Of a DNA stretch of 64,000 nucleotides, positions 46,495 through 58,194 are shown piece after piece. Position 1 is the first letter of the stretch. Each line of letters starts with the position of its first letter. Location of the stretch: assembly GCA_014607495.2 (NCBI GenBank), contig CP053156.1, forward strand, positions 3,410,001-3,474,000. Direction: 5' to 3'. Under the pieces are notes generated by a model. That model was not told the DNA's origin and did no database searches. It saw nothing but the letters and a program-made list of their open reading frames with translations. This stretch comes from Carposina sasakii. Lineage: Eukaryota; Arthropoda; Insecta; Lepidoptera; Carposinidae. The translations under genes and the position numbers were made by a program.

Positions 46495-47185
46495 CTTAGA
46501 TGAAAACAAAATAGCGGAAGATAGGGCACGTCCTTAAAATCGTCAACTAGAAATTAGGCAAGCTACACAACTACACACACGAACTCACATACAGCTGTAA
46601 TTGTATTTAACGTTGTACACTACTGAGCGATAAAGACAAACCTATTTATTTCAACAGTAGCGCGAGCGAGTCAAGCGCGTTTCAATAGAGCATCATCGGA
46701 ATAATTTCGGGTTTAGTCTTGTCAGCTCGTGTCCCAGACAATAACTATGGTAAGAAGCTACTGCAAAAACGAAACACAGCGGGCGCATTCGCACACGCAC
46801 GGCACGTGTTTGCTTGTTTAACTTGTCGCACATAGATGTATCATATATTTTTATCTCGCTCTGCAAAATGGCGATCAAAACAATAAGTGAATTTACAATA
46901 AAATTATTAACCTAAGAATTTAAAGTTTTCGTGTACTTATGCGTGAAAAGTGATTCCATGTGATTTTTTTTTCTTTTTGAGTGATTAGTACAACGCACAA
47001 AAGCATATAAAGGCATTTTGATAACTTTTACCCCGCTTAAAATAAAAAATGAGTTTCTTCCGTCACACGAGCGCGCTATTGCTACTCTCAACTGCAAATG
47101 AATAAAATCAGGCGACGTTGGCCTAATTTAAGCGGTCCACGCGCTGCAGACGAGTCTATCTTCCGCTATTTTGTTTTCATCTAAG
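46495..47185. mobile_element. 691-bp DNA transposon, perfect 30-bp TIRs, 8-bp target duplication
   Basis: The ends 46495-46524 and 47156-47185 are exact reverse complements over 30 bp (starting CTTAGATGAAAACAAAATAG). The flanking 8-bp GGTAAAAG is duplicated at 46487-46494 and 47186-47193. An 8-bp duplication fits hAT or P-type transposons. The end sequence is not the CAG-type hAT end seen at 57829. No transposase frame is present, so it is non-autonomous. Confidence 0.85.
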
Positions 47186-47374
47186 GGTAAAAGTGTCATT
47201 GGGATTATGCCCTTCAGATATATGTATACCTACTGGTAATATAATAATCAGACACAACGTGTACATAAACGTGATAAAATGAATCAAAGATGACGCAAAA
47301 CTGAACAAGTAAACGAATAAACAGCTCGAAAAGTCAACAACGACGTCAAAAATAGAAAGGTCAACTTAATACAG

Positions 47375-47457
47375 TCAACCTTAATAAAAGTCCCACGGTT
47401 GCTCCGCCCACATACCCCGCCACCCGCAATGCAAGGATACGCGTTAAGATCTGCGTA
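47375..47457 (+). other. Exon-like start sharing 23 nt with the 50.9-kb exon
   Basis: The 23 bp at 47365-47387, including a TTAATACAG acceptor and the first codons (AACCTTAATAA), are identical to 50892-50914 at the start of the exon candidate there. The frame after it is open (NLNKSPTVAPPTYPATRNAR) and Pro/Ala-rich, but no donor of matching phase was found. It could be a duplicated alternative exon, or a short repeat. Confidence 0.25.
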
Positions 47458-48944
47458 GTGTTAAAATTCGAAATACGCGCGCTTTCGAGCAGGCGGGTCA
47501 ACGCTAGGTCAAACGCAGAGAACATAAAAACCCATAGAGTCGTTATTATAATTAATTTCAATGTTATGTTTATTTTATTTTTGTTTGCAAAATACAATCA
47601 AATTAAATTAATTAATTTATTAATAAGTAATATAGGTATGTTAAAAATCATTCATACAATAGAACCATTTACCTGCATCATAGTGTATATTTTGTATGAA
47701 ATTCATCCAATGCAACAAGTATTAAGAAGTTTTGAATAAAACGGATTAATGGTAGATATCAAAGATTTATTTTATATATCACAAAAAATAGTATCCGATA
47801 CATATGTGAAATGGGACCAATTTACTCATGTAGATCGCTTTTAAAAAGGCTTTTAGGTGAGTCAATATGTTAAAATGTTACAAGTAGTAACTTAACAAAT
47901 TTTAATATTAAGATGATTATGTAAAAAAATGCCGTTTCATTTAGGTAAATTGCTGTATGTTAAATATAAATAGTAGGTGTTTTTTTAAAAATAAAGGGTT
48001 AACAGGTATGTATAATGTGCATTCGCAATATTAGCTGTGCATAAATAAAAAAAGCTTTATTTAAAGATAATAGCGGTATGCGTACGCCACAAATATAAAT
48101 TGCAGTTTGATTAGCAATATTCTCATTTGAGGATTTTGCTGTCCAGTCAGTAATTTTTATATGAATTCCAATTATTTGTGACTAAAAAAAATCATTTTAT
48201 TTTGATGTGCGTTTAAATACTATACAATTAAATTAAATGATTTTTCTTACTAATCCTCTACACTCCCCAAGAAATATATATGTACTATTTACCTTATACA
48301 GTAAAATACCTTCTGTTCTATGCTCCACCTCATCTGTTACCATCAAACTGTCAATCGGAGAGCTAAAATATGAAATGAGTTTAAAAATATCAAAAAAGTT
48401 TTAGTAGCCAAAAGTGAAAACAAGTGAGCAAAAACAACAAAATTATAGCAGGTAGGTAGGTTCTCACTCACTTTTCTTCAAACATTACAGGTGGTATTAG
48501 TTCGGTATAAACTTTGACGGGCGACTCCAGGACTTTTTGTTCGGCACAATTCAAAATATTGTAGATAAGGAACTGCTGCCGAAGATGCTACGTAGTAAGT
48601 AAAGATGGGTCGGATTAGGTAAAAATCGTACCTGTTCGACCTAATACATACTAATATTTATGCAATATGGCCGTTCCATTACTGTGATCTATTACGTATT
48701 AGATAAATACGTAGAATCTTTATTCGGTGATATTTAGTATCGGTTTCGGTGAATGATCCATTATCTAATAAATACCTACGTAGAAAGAATAGTTGTGGAA
48801 ATAGAAAATATCGTGATAATAGCGAAATGCATTTTTTGTTAGGTTAAATTTTTAATATTTAGTTAAATTGTTTTTAGTTTGTGTCACATATTTTGTTTAA
48901 ATAAAGGATTTTAATTTTGTAAAAAAAAAGGGGAAAAAAAGTAT
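47458..48944. other. AT-rich DNA, nothing firm
   Basis: The long AT-driven frame up to 47739 encodes Ile/Leu/Phe-rich sequence without a domain. No gene was called. Confidence 0.4.
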
Positions 48945-49014
48945 TGTCTGTACCCGGATACGAACCAGGAATATCTGATTTACGACTCCGCCGATGTAAC
49001 CGCTGGGCTATCAT
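48945..49014 (-). repeat. tRNA-derived SINE head, minus strand
   Basis: The minus strand reads TAGCCCAGCGGTTA (A-box-like), then TCCTGGTTCGTATCC (B-box-like) and GGGTAC. The cloverleaf is incomplete, so it is not called a tRNA gene. Confidence 0.5.
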
Positions 49015-49166
49015 AAACTTGTTAAAGATGGTGAAAATTATCTTCATATTCTAATGATATTGTAGTATTATTGCTAAATAATATAATTGAAACTTATAGT
49101 CTATGCCTTACGGTTGATTTCTCATAATAAGATTATATTTTATGCGATACCTAATACCTAATGTCG

Positions 49167-49610
49167 TCTTGTATCTGAATGCTGGGCCGTAGAAAAGAAG
49201 GATAAAAATCTATTCCATGTAAGCAAGATGAGAATGTTGAGATGGATGTGTGGAGTTACAAGAATGGATAAAATAAGAAATGTGTACATAAGAGGAAGTT
49301 TGAAAGTTGCGCCGATCACAGACAAGTTACGAAGTAACCGTCTGTCTTGGTACGGGCATGTAAAGCTATATATGAGTCTATGATGTAAAGCGACGGGATG
49401 AAAGTCATATTTTACAGAGAGCTTTGTGCATGAGTGTGGATGGATATAAAGGAAGAGGTAGACCAAAGAAATGTTGGATGGACTGTGTGAGGGAGGATAT
49501 GCGTGTACTGGGAGTGAGCCATGAGATGACGGATAATAGGGATGAATGGAAGAAAAGTACATATTGTGCCGACCCCAAATAAATGGGAATAGGGCAGGAA
49601 GATGATGATG
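49167..49610 (+). pseudogene. C-terminal part of a non-LTR retrotransposon ORF
   Basis: The plus-strand frame reads KMRMLRWMCGVTRMDKIRN, then NRLSWYGHV, then, after a 25-bp insertion at about 49361-49385 that disrupts it, GRGRPKKCWMDCVREDMR and DEWKKSTYCADPK before TAA. This matches the C-terminal end of insect non-LTR reverse transcriptases often mis-annotated as craniofacial development protein 2-like. The tail is GATGATGATGA. The inserted bases end TGTAAAG, duplicating the bases just before them. The 134-codon minus-strand frame here is only its shadow. Confidence 0.75.
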
Positions 49611-49614
49611 ACCT

Positions 49615-50901
49615 AATCATGTTGTATTAGGTACCGACTAGTATTGAAAAATACCTAATCCACATACCTATTCCAATATGATATTCCAATATGCCTCACC
49701 TGTAGTAGTAAGTTCCTTAGGTGAGTGAAAGATATTGTACCTACATATACTCGTAAATGTATATAAAATTTGTGTATGTGCTTCATGTGTAAAGCAGTGC
49801 GCTTATAGAATTACTTCTCATGCTGTGTGTGTGATTTCGGAAATAATTTCTTTTGTAGACTTTTACATAGATAAACAAAGCAACTAGCGCCATCGTTCAA
49901 AGGAATTCTACCAATTTTATAAGGTGAAAGTTTGTATGTGTGTGAGTGTGTATGTTTGTTACTTCATCACGCAAAATCCTGAAATGTATGGAACAGCTGA
50001 TTTTTTTCACTATATCGGAGTTGGCCCCATAGTGAAAGTTGTTTCTTTTTACTTTCCTAGTTTCGTGTCAAAGGCAAATCACTAATTTCGGAAAGACCTT
50101 ATATTAGCTTAGGTACGTATCAGAATAACCACATTATACTTTTTATCCCGGGTAAATATTTTATCCCGTAATTTCGACATTTGTTTTTTTCTGCTGTCCA
50201 TTATAAATGCATTCTCAGCACTAAACTTTACATACTTACTAATTATGATTATAGCTACTTACACCTTTGATTCTCTCCCCTTTTAGAAAATTCTCTCCAA
50301 CGTTGAGCCATCTTCCTTTTGGAAACATATTTTTTTTAGTTTTATTTCCCATTAGTCCGAACTCAATCGAGTAATACCTACATCGCAAGATAATAAAAAT
50401 GCCACTGCCATGGGCGAAAGCGACATAGACCCTACGTCGTCGGCGCACAGCGCGGTACTGAGCGTCAGCGGCACGAAGTTACTATTTAACGCTTTTCTGT
50501 AAGCATTAAGATTGAATTCGCTTGTACGCTAAACCAACTGATTGAGCTCGAAGTAAAGGGCGTAAGTCCTCCAAAAATTTTATTAATTGTTTGTTCAATT
50601 ACGATTGCTTTTTAATTTTGCTTTACAAAAGTTTACTATCTTATTATCATGATATCCGAATTTATTATCAACGCCTTCTCATGTCATAGCCGAAATAAAA
50701 TAAAATGACTAAAAACATGTCGATTTCAAAAAAAAACAAAACTATCGAGCGAAATCATTAAATCATGTTTTTGGCTTTTTACATGACATAGTTAAGGTAC
50801 TAAGAATATAGTGTAATAGTCTCACATTAAACAAACATGCACCCGTTTCAGCATATTTCATCAAAAAGATGCTAAATAAGGTCTGCCTCCTCTTAATACA
50901 G
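49615..50901. other. Intronic or intergenic DNA with a weak exon-like patch
   Basis: Around 50410-50455 an ATGGGCGAAAGCGACATAG stretch is GC-rich and open on the plus strand, but its only donor-like GT is weak. At about 49870-50200 are pieces of a Helitron-type repeat (TTTTTATCCCGGGTAAAT, TTTTTTTCTGCTGTCCA). Confidence 0.35.
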
Positions 50902-51063
50902 TCAACCTTAATAATAGCGCGGGTGAAAGCAAAATTGCTTGGAAAAATGCCGAAACTCCGGCTGTTACTTCTGAAATTCGATCCCCGCTATATGAAACTA
51001 GTGATCCGATAAAAGTGAGTCAAATGACACAGATTGGTGACTTTCATCCGTGGGACTTGAAGG
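50902..51063 (+). CDS. Candidate internal exon of the plus-strand gene (162 nt)
   Basis: A pyrimidine-rich acceptor (GCCTCCTCTTAATACAG) precedes it and AAGG|GTAAGT follows. Taking one base from upstream, 53 codons are open: NLNNSAGESKIAWKNAETPA, then VTSEIRSPLYETSDPIK, then VSQMTQIGDFHPWDLK. One base (G) is left, which joins CA at the 60130 acceptor to make GCA. That phase match is the main reason for placing it in the gene ending at 63435. A second donor, AAAA|GTGAGT after 51014, would give a shorter exon in another phase. The composition is Ser/Glu/Lys-mixed and disordered-looking, like the downstream exons. No family was recognised. Confidence 0.5.
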
Positions 51064-52724
51064 GTAAGTATCTGTGCGAACGAAAGTGTATATCAATGGC
51101 ATCGTAAATACCCTTTCAGTATAATGGGAATCCATTTAACCGAGTTTCAGTCAATGCGGTTATTGAGTTATAATTAACTAGTAAACCGCCTTTATTGTGC
51201 TGTGTATATAATTTGTATTTCTATTTATGGTCTGGGACTCTTCCGTAGACTTCGTTCAGGCACAATACTTAGCTATATATAACCTACTTAATAATAGGTA
51301 TGAGCACTCCTGCTCTTATTTTCAGTAAGAACATTAATTATATCCTTTATTAAAACGTTGACCATCATTAAACGTTTACGGCTTACACTTTTGTTAGATT
51401 TATGGAACCTTCCGGAAAATTCGCAAATATTCACAAACTTCAAGCAAGCAAAAATTAAAATAGGAAAAAAGGCGAGCAAAACTGCAGACTCTTTTATCTC
51501 AAACCCTGTACATAATACTCGTAGTATATCCGCTTTCAAACCAGGGTAAAAAATTAAAATATCCCCTGGCCTATGTTGTTATGGATGCAGAGGGTGTAAA
51601 AACAATGGGGTTGTTAGCTTTTCACACTTTATCAGCGATAACAATAGAGGGTCGTGCTTTTGTAAAAAAAAACCTACCATTTACCGTTCACCAAGCGTGT
51701 AATTAAATCTTTGTTATTACGGCCGTTTGTTTTACGAATATCAAATTTTACACAAAATGAATATCAGCAAAGTGCGAATTGTACTCTCACATATTTATTG
51801 TGTGTACGAGCAAAAACAGCTGATTTTTATCTGCGATTTCAGACTTTGGTTCAATAGGAAACTTATATCTAACCTAATCTTTATCCGTTACTTATTATAT
51901 TACTCACTCACTATAGATATAGACAAAAGAGCGAAACGCAAGGTCTTAAGTATCTAATACCCTTACCTACTACAGACAGTTAGGTATAGCCGATGTACGA
52001 TGGATTTAAAAAATAGATACATTCGCAATATACTTACCGCAATTAATTTTTATTTCAGTATAATTAACGTACCAACCAAGTTTTTTTTTACGTAGGTTTA
52101 GTTATTATTGCAAATAATTATAGATAAATAAATAATTCACACGTACCAACCTACTTTACGTCCAATATAATCAGAGTGCCTGGCACAGGTGACGGGGAAG
52201 TAACAACTAATTGTCCTCGCACGATGATAAACGATACAGGTGACAAATCTCCCAGTATATACAACGTTAATGGCCCAATTAGAGTAATTTAATTAAAACA
52301 GTTAATATTTTTAAGCTTACGGATAATGTAATGGTAAAAACAAGTTCCAAAACTTTGTCAATGTGAGTTTCGAAAGAAACCATGTTGCACCAACCCCATA
52401 AATAATAAGATAAAGGCAGGAAGATGATAGTAAATAAAAAGAAACGATGTTTGATCTCACTATTATAACTTTAAAAGTTAATACCAACACGGCAAGTTTG
52501 TTAATTCAAACATTCAATAAAACCAACTTTAGAATTACCAAATGGTGCAAATGATCGTTCGTATTAATTTTGTATATCAGTATTAAACCATACAATAATA
52601 ATCATTAATACCTTATACTACAACTAAAACATTAACTAAATCAACATTACATAACTGTCAAATTACCAATTCAAACATCAAAATTAACAAGCATCCATTA
52701 ATTCCGATATCTAATCTCGGCTGA
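51064..52724 (+). other. Probable intron sequence
   Basis: AT-rich DNA. At about 52390-52430 AAAGGCAGGAAGATGATAG resembles the tail of the non-LTR element at 49.2-49.6 kb. Confidence 0.4.
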
Positions 52725-52859
52725 TCATACAGCGGTAGCAACAGGTTCGCCAGGGCTGGCACTGACCCGGATGGGCGACCTCGACCTCCTCGGGACGCCT
52801 CTCCCCGGTCTCCCCTCCCCTGGCTCGATGCAGCTGCAACTATCTAGCTCGGAGACAAC
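52725..52859 (-). CDS. Exon-like GC-rich block, strand uncertain
   Basis: On the minus strand a good acceptor (ACCCTTTGTCCTAG) is followed by 44 open codons and a stop at 52725: SELDSCSCIEPGEGRPGRG, RRSRSPIRVSASPGEP, ending ATAV. A GTCAGT donor inside (exon 52767-52859, 31 codons, phase 0-0) is an alternative to the terminal reading. The plus strand is also open across it (MGDLDLLGTPLPGLPSPGSM), but its acceptors lack pyrimidine tracts. The block is much richer in GC than its surroundings. Either strand may be coding, or neither. Confidence 0.3.
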   Translation of the reverse strand, partial: VVSELDSCSCIEPGEGRPGRGVPRRSRSPIRVSASPGEPVATAV

Positions 52860-53122
52860 CTAGGACAAAGGGTTTGTGTTTAACGCGATTTTCTGTAGTG
52901 TTTAACAGGTTTTAAGTATAATGTTGTTTTCTTTTTCGTTCCTCTGTTGGTTTATGTGAGATTTTCAGTTAGAATGCACACCATGTAATTTATGTCATTA
53001 TTTAGTTATTTACAAGGAGGATTCGTAGCTATCCTATTCATAGGAAAATATAATATTGTACCTACCACAAAATTATGGGATAGGGGCTGGTACTTAAATG
53101 TTGATTTAACTGCTTTGACTTA

Positions 53123-53340
53123 AATGCTGTCGGCTTAGGAACTGGTAAATTAATTAAATAATAGATTAATGATGGTAAAATTAGTGGACTGTATTTCATT
53201 AGATTTTTACATTGCCGAGAATTAAATTATAGTAAAAAATAATTTAAATATAGAAAAAAGAATAAAACAAAAACAATGTGGCCTGCTATGCCATAAATTA
53301 CATAAAACCTTTATGTTAGATTCTAACAAATGCTTTGAAA
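53123..53340 (+). repeat. Repeat with inverted partner at 58.2-58.4 kb
   Basis: GGTAAAATTAGTGGACTGTA, TTTACATTGCCGAGAATT and AATGTGGCCTGCTATGC occur in reverse order and complement at 58195-58425. The family was not identified. Confidence 0.65.
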
Positions 53341-53757
53341 CAATATTTTACCTATGTTACAGGTGCTTCCGCCGTAAAATTTATTTCTCCCCTCCCCCAC
53401 TATTTCGAAATATCATATGTACAAAATGATTGAATAATTAATTATTCACGTGGAAGAGATCTTTGCCCAGCAGGTCTGTTATAAATAAGAGGAAACATGT
53501 ACAATAGGTGGAGCGTTGTGTGTAATATAACCTAGTAATTTTTTCACTATGTGTAGGTACGGTTTTACACGTCATAATTTCTAGAAAAATTATTGAAAGA
53601 ATATGAAAGTCATAAAAATAATTATTCTGGCCAATACAACAATTAATTTTAAGAATAAGTACATACTTAAAATTATAAAACAGTAATTTTTTAATTAATT
53701 ACACATGCAAAGTCTTAAATGTTGATTAAGCTGTAATTATACTTCATTTAGTACCTA
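53341..53757. other. AT-rich DNA, nothing recognised
   Basis: No feature was supported. Confidence 0.4.
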
Positions 53758-53988
53758 CTAGTGGACGCCGGCGACTCCGTCCGCGTGGACTGCAGAAAAA
53801 AACAAAAGGTCGAAATTATCCGGGATAAAAATATTTTCCCATGATGATTAATTGTAGCCTATATGTTATTTTGATATGTAAGCTATATTATTGTGAAGTT
53901 TCATTAAAATCCATTGAGTAGTTTTTGCGTGAAAGAGTAACAAATATCCTCCCAAACTTTCGCGTTTGTAATATTAGTAGGACTATAG
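53758..53988 (-). mobile_element. Non-autonomous Helitron, minus strand
   Basis: The minus-strand 3' end is intact: hairpin CGCGGACGGAGTCGC, then CGTCCA and CTAG before T. The inside has TTATCCCGG pieces. The 5' side (TATAGTCCTACTAATATTAC) is diverged. Confidence 0.7.
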
Positions 53989-54383
53989 GTACCTACTTAT
54001 ATGAGTAGTAAAAAATCTTCTTGTAAAAGCTTTGCAAAAGCGATAAACTAAAGTACAAATGGTAAAACGTATCTCTCGTATTAAAACATTTACCTTGATG
54101 TTCGAAAATATCCCCACCCTCCCCTGCATGGAAAAGCTCAGCTTTATTTCCAGACCTCTCCGTAACTCTATAGACATCAAAGAGATTTGTAGAAATATTT
54201 CTCTAAAATATTGACCTGGTTCTAAAACTCTAGAAAATGGAACGTTCACAGGTTTTCCCGGGTCCTTATAGGAGAAACGTGTATGGCTGCAGTTGTTACT
54301 TTTACTTATTTTTCCTTTTTTCTAAAGTAAAGAGATGTAATCAAAATTTTATTATTAAAGTCTGCTTTCTCAATATAGTATGA

Positions 54384-54550
54384 CTAGTGGCCGCCCACAA
54401 CTTCGTCCGTGTGAAAGGGCATTGCACCCGTGCGAAGCCACGGCGGGTCTCTAGTTATACAAATAAACTTTCTTCTTGAATCACTCAATCTATCCATTAA
54501 AAAAAACCGCATTAAAATCCGTAACGACTTTGTTTTATAATAATGTAGGA
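54384..54550 (-). mobile_element. Decayed Helitron, minus strand
   Basis: ACTAGTGGCCGCCCACAAC at the terminal side, then GTGCGAAGCCACGGCGGG and AAACCGCATTAAAATCCG, as in 37.9 and 45.1 kb. Confidence 0.55.
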
Positions 54551-55000
54551 TATGAAAAAAATGAAAAGGTGGGTAGAAAGGTGCAAAGGAAAAATATAGG
54601 TATATTGTCTGAGTTATCGGCTTTTTAACCGATTACCAAAAAAAAAAAATAGAGAAGTTATGAATCGTCTATATTTTTTTTGTAATTTCTCCAATGCTCA
54701 GTGTTAATTCCTTACAGATACCAAATTATTATTCCTCAAATAATACAATTGCTTCAAATAAGTAAGTTCTACTTCAATATAGCATACGGATCCGTAAACA
54801 AATCTACTTTACTCTTAAACTTAATTTACTGTAAAGTATTTCAGAAAACTCGCGTTGTAAACACTCGAGTACATTCACTTCAAGCTCCAGCGCTGTAAAT
54901 CCCGGCCATGGAGGAAGGACCAAGAGGAGATGGCCAAACAACGTTGGTTCACAGAAAATACTGCCGATTGGACCCAGCGGCGTATAGATTAACTATACCT

Positions 55001-55484
55001 CGTCGTCGTCGTCATCTGCCTATTGCAGTCTACTGCTGGACGTAGGCCTCCCCCAGAGAACGCCACATGGCTCGATCTCCCGTTTTTGCCATCCAGTCAC
55101 TACCAGCCGTTCTCTTTAAGTTATCAATCCATCGGGCCGGAGGGCGCCCAATACTATGCTTGCCGAGGCGCGGTCTCTATTCGAGAACCCGCTTACTCCA
55201 CCGTCCATCAGTTATACGACAGATGTGGCTTGCCCACTGCCACTTCAGTCTGCTACTTTGAGTAATTTGCCTCAATGCCTCAAGACTAAGGTGTTCGATC
55301 GGTGCGTTCTACCAGCCATGACTTACGGAGCCGAGACGTGGAACCTGACGGTGGGGCTGGCTCACCGATTGCATGTCACTCAGAGAGCTATGGAAAAGTC
55401 AATGCTCGGAATCTCACTAATGGACAAAGTCCGAAACGAGATTATCCGGCAGAAGACCTAAGTAACAGACATAGTCTCGAAATG
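55001..55484. mobile_element. RTE retrotransposon copy with twin-priming inversion
   Basis: An 11-bp target duplication, TAACTATACCT, flanks it (54990-55000 and 55485-55495). The left half (to about 55258) is the element's 3' part on the minus strand, with a (CGT)n tail and GEAYVQQ-like ORF end. The right half (about 55262-55484) is the preceding 5' part on the plus strand (RCVLPAMTYGAETWNLT, then KVRNEIIRQ). Compared with the uninverted copy at 34.6 kb, the two halves abut in the parent at CGAAATG/TAGCAGACTG, so little or nothing was lost. Confidence 0.85.
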
Positions 55485-55743
55485 TAACTATACCTAAGTA
55501 GAGAAAAATGTGTCCCATGATTGTTCATACTGCGCTGCATAATGTATTATAGTATACATTATGTTGTAGGGCTGCATTGAATTTTGAATTGTCGGATAAG
55601 TGAGAGACAAATGTTAGCTTGTGATTGGTTCAATTATTAAGTACTAGGCAACTGTTAATCTTGGATTTCCTAGGATATGTAATGTGGAAACTTTTAAGTG
55701 GTGTATAGTTGTATATATGTATTGTATTAATTTTAGTAAAATA

Positions 55744-56033
55744 CTAGTGGACGCCCGCGACTCCGTCCGCGTGGACTATAGAAAAAACAAAATGTCGAAA
55801 TTATCCGGGATAAAAACATTTTACCGGGATAAAAAGTAGCCTATATGTTAAGTGGGACCTGTTACAATATATTCCTGAAAACTGCATCGAAATCGGTTCA
55901 GCCGTTTCTGAGATTAGCGTGCACAAACGCACAGACAAACAGACAAAAATTCCAAAAATCATAGTTTTGGGTTCTATTGCATTGATAAAGACATACAGAC
56001 AGCGATCCGTTACATTTTTGTTATATGTATAGA
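55744..56033 (-). mobile_element. Intact-ended non-autonomous Helitron, minus strand
   Basis: On the minus strand it runs from TCTATACATATAAC (after A) to the hairpin CGCGGACGGAGTCGCG, GGCGTCCA and CTAG (before T). Length 290 bp. It is the best-preserved Helitron in the window together with 27885-28242. Confidence 0.8.
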
Positions 56034-57828
56034 TAAAATAGCTGTGCTGTTTTATAGCAGCGTACGTGTATGCAAAACCACGCCCACTTTACGGTGTTAA
56101 CGTGTGATGTTCCTTCAAAGCCGCTTGATACCACCGCTATCCTAGGAAGACATAGCTTTAGCCTGGGCTAGTGTAATCGCCATTGGTGGTCCATCGACAT
56201 TGACAATGCGTCATACTGGGTTCCCTTAGCGATCGGTTGGCATTGACAATCGCACCTCCTATTGGTACTTCCTCCACGGTCCCAGCATCCGACAGATGTA
56301 ATCAGCTTAGGTACTAGCCCCGCTCCGCTGTGAGTGCTAAACGGAAATAATGGAATGAAATGCTTTCCGATATTAAAAACCAGAGCCTGGAAACTTTTAC
56401 TTACGAGTATGCGCTTGCGTAAGTTAATCGTAAAATAATAACTTTTTTCTACCAATTTACTTTATTTAGGGTTTACATAGTTTATTACCGTTTCATATTT
56501 TATTTGAATATTCAATAGTTGTTACGATTTTTATATGGCTGGGCTGGTTTCACAGAGTGTAACTGATTTAGATTTAACAGTCATTTTACTATGGATTGGA
56601 CACATTGATTATGATGAAGTGAACATTGACATGCATTTGATAATATGCCAATGCCTCGAGAAACCTGAATGTCTTTTTACTTCAAATCTTCAAAACTGTC
56701 TCTTGCTTTCTCGAAAGAAAGTAAATATGTAATTGCTAGTTAATTTATAAATAATTTTATTAATATAAATCTTTACACCCTTATAAACCCTTACTTCATC
56801 AAGCTAGATCCAGGCGATACTTTAAGAACTTTGCTTTAGTAACACTATTTGCTTTAGTATATTATTATCTATGCTTGGTTTCTATCTGAGGGAGATAGTA
56901 TCTATAAAGAGGTCACCGTGCAAATGTCAACAAAACTAACCGATCAACCCTAGCTAAGGTATCTTATAGGTACCTCATGTATGAGACGAACAAACTTAAC
57001 ATGACCTTTATTGTTGTAATATCACCACTAAAACCAACTGGAACTACTTATTCTAACACTTGTGCAACTGTCTAGTTTTAGACAAAAATTGACAAACATA
57101 CATACATACATACATACAACACCTGTGTTCCCAAATTGGGGTAATCAGAACTGCAGGATCATAACGGAGATCCTGCAGCCACATTAGGCAGCATAGCGAG
57201 GACAAGATGGTCAGTGACAAGTTGCTAGCTCATCGTCTGTCTGAACCGGAGTACACAAAATTAATAATAAAATTATGATTCACATAAAAGTCGGCTATCT
57301 ACTAGAAATAAAATGCTTACCTTGGAATTTACCTTTAAGGAAAGCCTCGCTTACATTAAATATTCTTGACCGTGTTAGGCGCCTTTTCGATTACTATAAA
57401 ACATTTTTTTATCAGTAATCGAATTACTTAGTAAGTAATCTAAATGATTTAAAATTCTAATTTAATTAAAAAATGACAGACGGATTAACGCAAAACCTAA
57501 ACCGGCCTTACGAGTAGAGACCTGAAATTTGGAGGGTGTTTTCTTCGCTTAACGTAGGCAAAAGATTTTGTAGACGTTGCGGCTTTGTCAAACCCACAAA
57601 GATTTATAGATATTGAATTGAAAATAATGTGCGAATTCTAAGATATATCACTATATACGGAAATTTAAAATACGACTCTGTATATGTGTAAGGGAGGATG
57701 TGTGGACCCTCCGATTCTAACTCGATCTGGTGTGACTGCTGACCAAAAATCTTGAAATGAGATAATATAATGAGGTGATGATTAATATAATGATGAGGTA
57801 AAGTTACATTATTGATGAAGCTTTAAAC
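56034..57828. other. Intronic or intergenic DNA with small repeats
   Basis: A short repeat at about 56075-56125 pairs in inverse with 26320-26375. An (ACAT)n tract lies at about 57096-57118 and a family A fragment at about 57140-57250 (CAGTGACAAGTTGCTAGC). No gene was recognised. Confidence 0.45.
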
Positions 57829-58015
57829 CAGTGGTTCCCAAAGTGGTCCAGGTGGACCCCCAGAGGTCCACAGGAGACTCGGTGGGGGTCTACGTTGATG
57901 TGAAAAAATGGAGGTTCACAATTAATTTGAATGTGGTGTAGGCCTGTAGGGGGTCTACCAGAACCAGTTAACTTTTAAAAGGGGTCTATGAGTAAAACAA
58001 GTTTGGGAACCTCTG
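57829..58015. mobile_element. hAT-type MITE with 8-bp target duplication
   Basis: It starts CAGTGGTTCCCAAAGTGG and ends GTTTGGGAACCTCTG, typical hAT terminal inverted repeats. It is flanked by CTTTAAAC on both sides (57821-57828 and 58016-58023). Length 187 bp, no coding capacity. Confidence 0.88.
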
Positions 58016-58194
58016 CTTTAAACAGAGGTACGTAGAACCAAACGCAACAACAATAAAACAATCGCAAAGGAAGCGAAAGCGTATTGTATCAAATCATCAT
58101 TATTATTTTATGTATTTTGTTGTCACACGGTCTCAAAAATCATTAACCTTTTCACCACAGATGTGATATTGGCTTTAGATATCCACCAATCAAA

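Noticed and set aside
49158..49562. 134-codon minus-strand reading frame
   Set aside because: Shadow of the non-LTR retrotransposon ORF on the plus strand.
50411..50455. First exon starting ATGGGCGAAAGCG
   Set aside because: The frame is short, the only donor is weak (GTACTG), and no matching partner exon was found.
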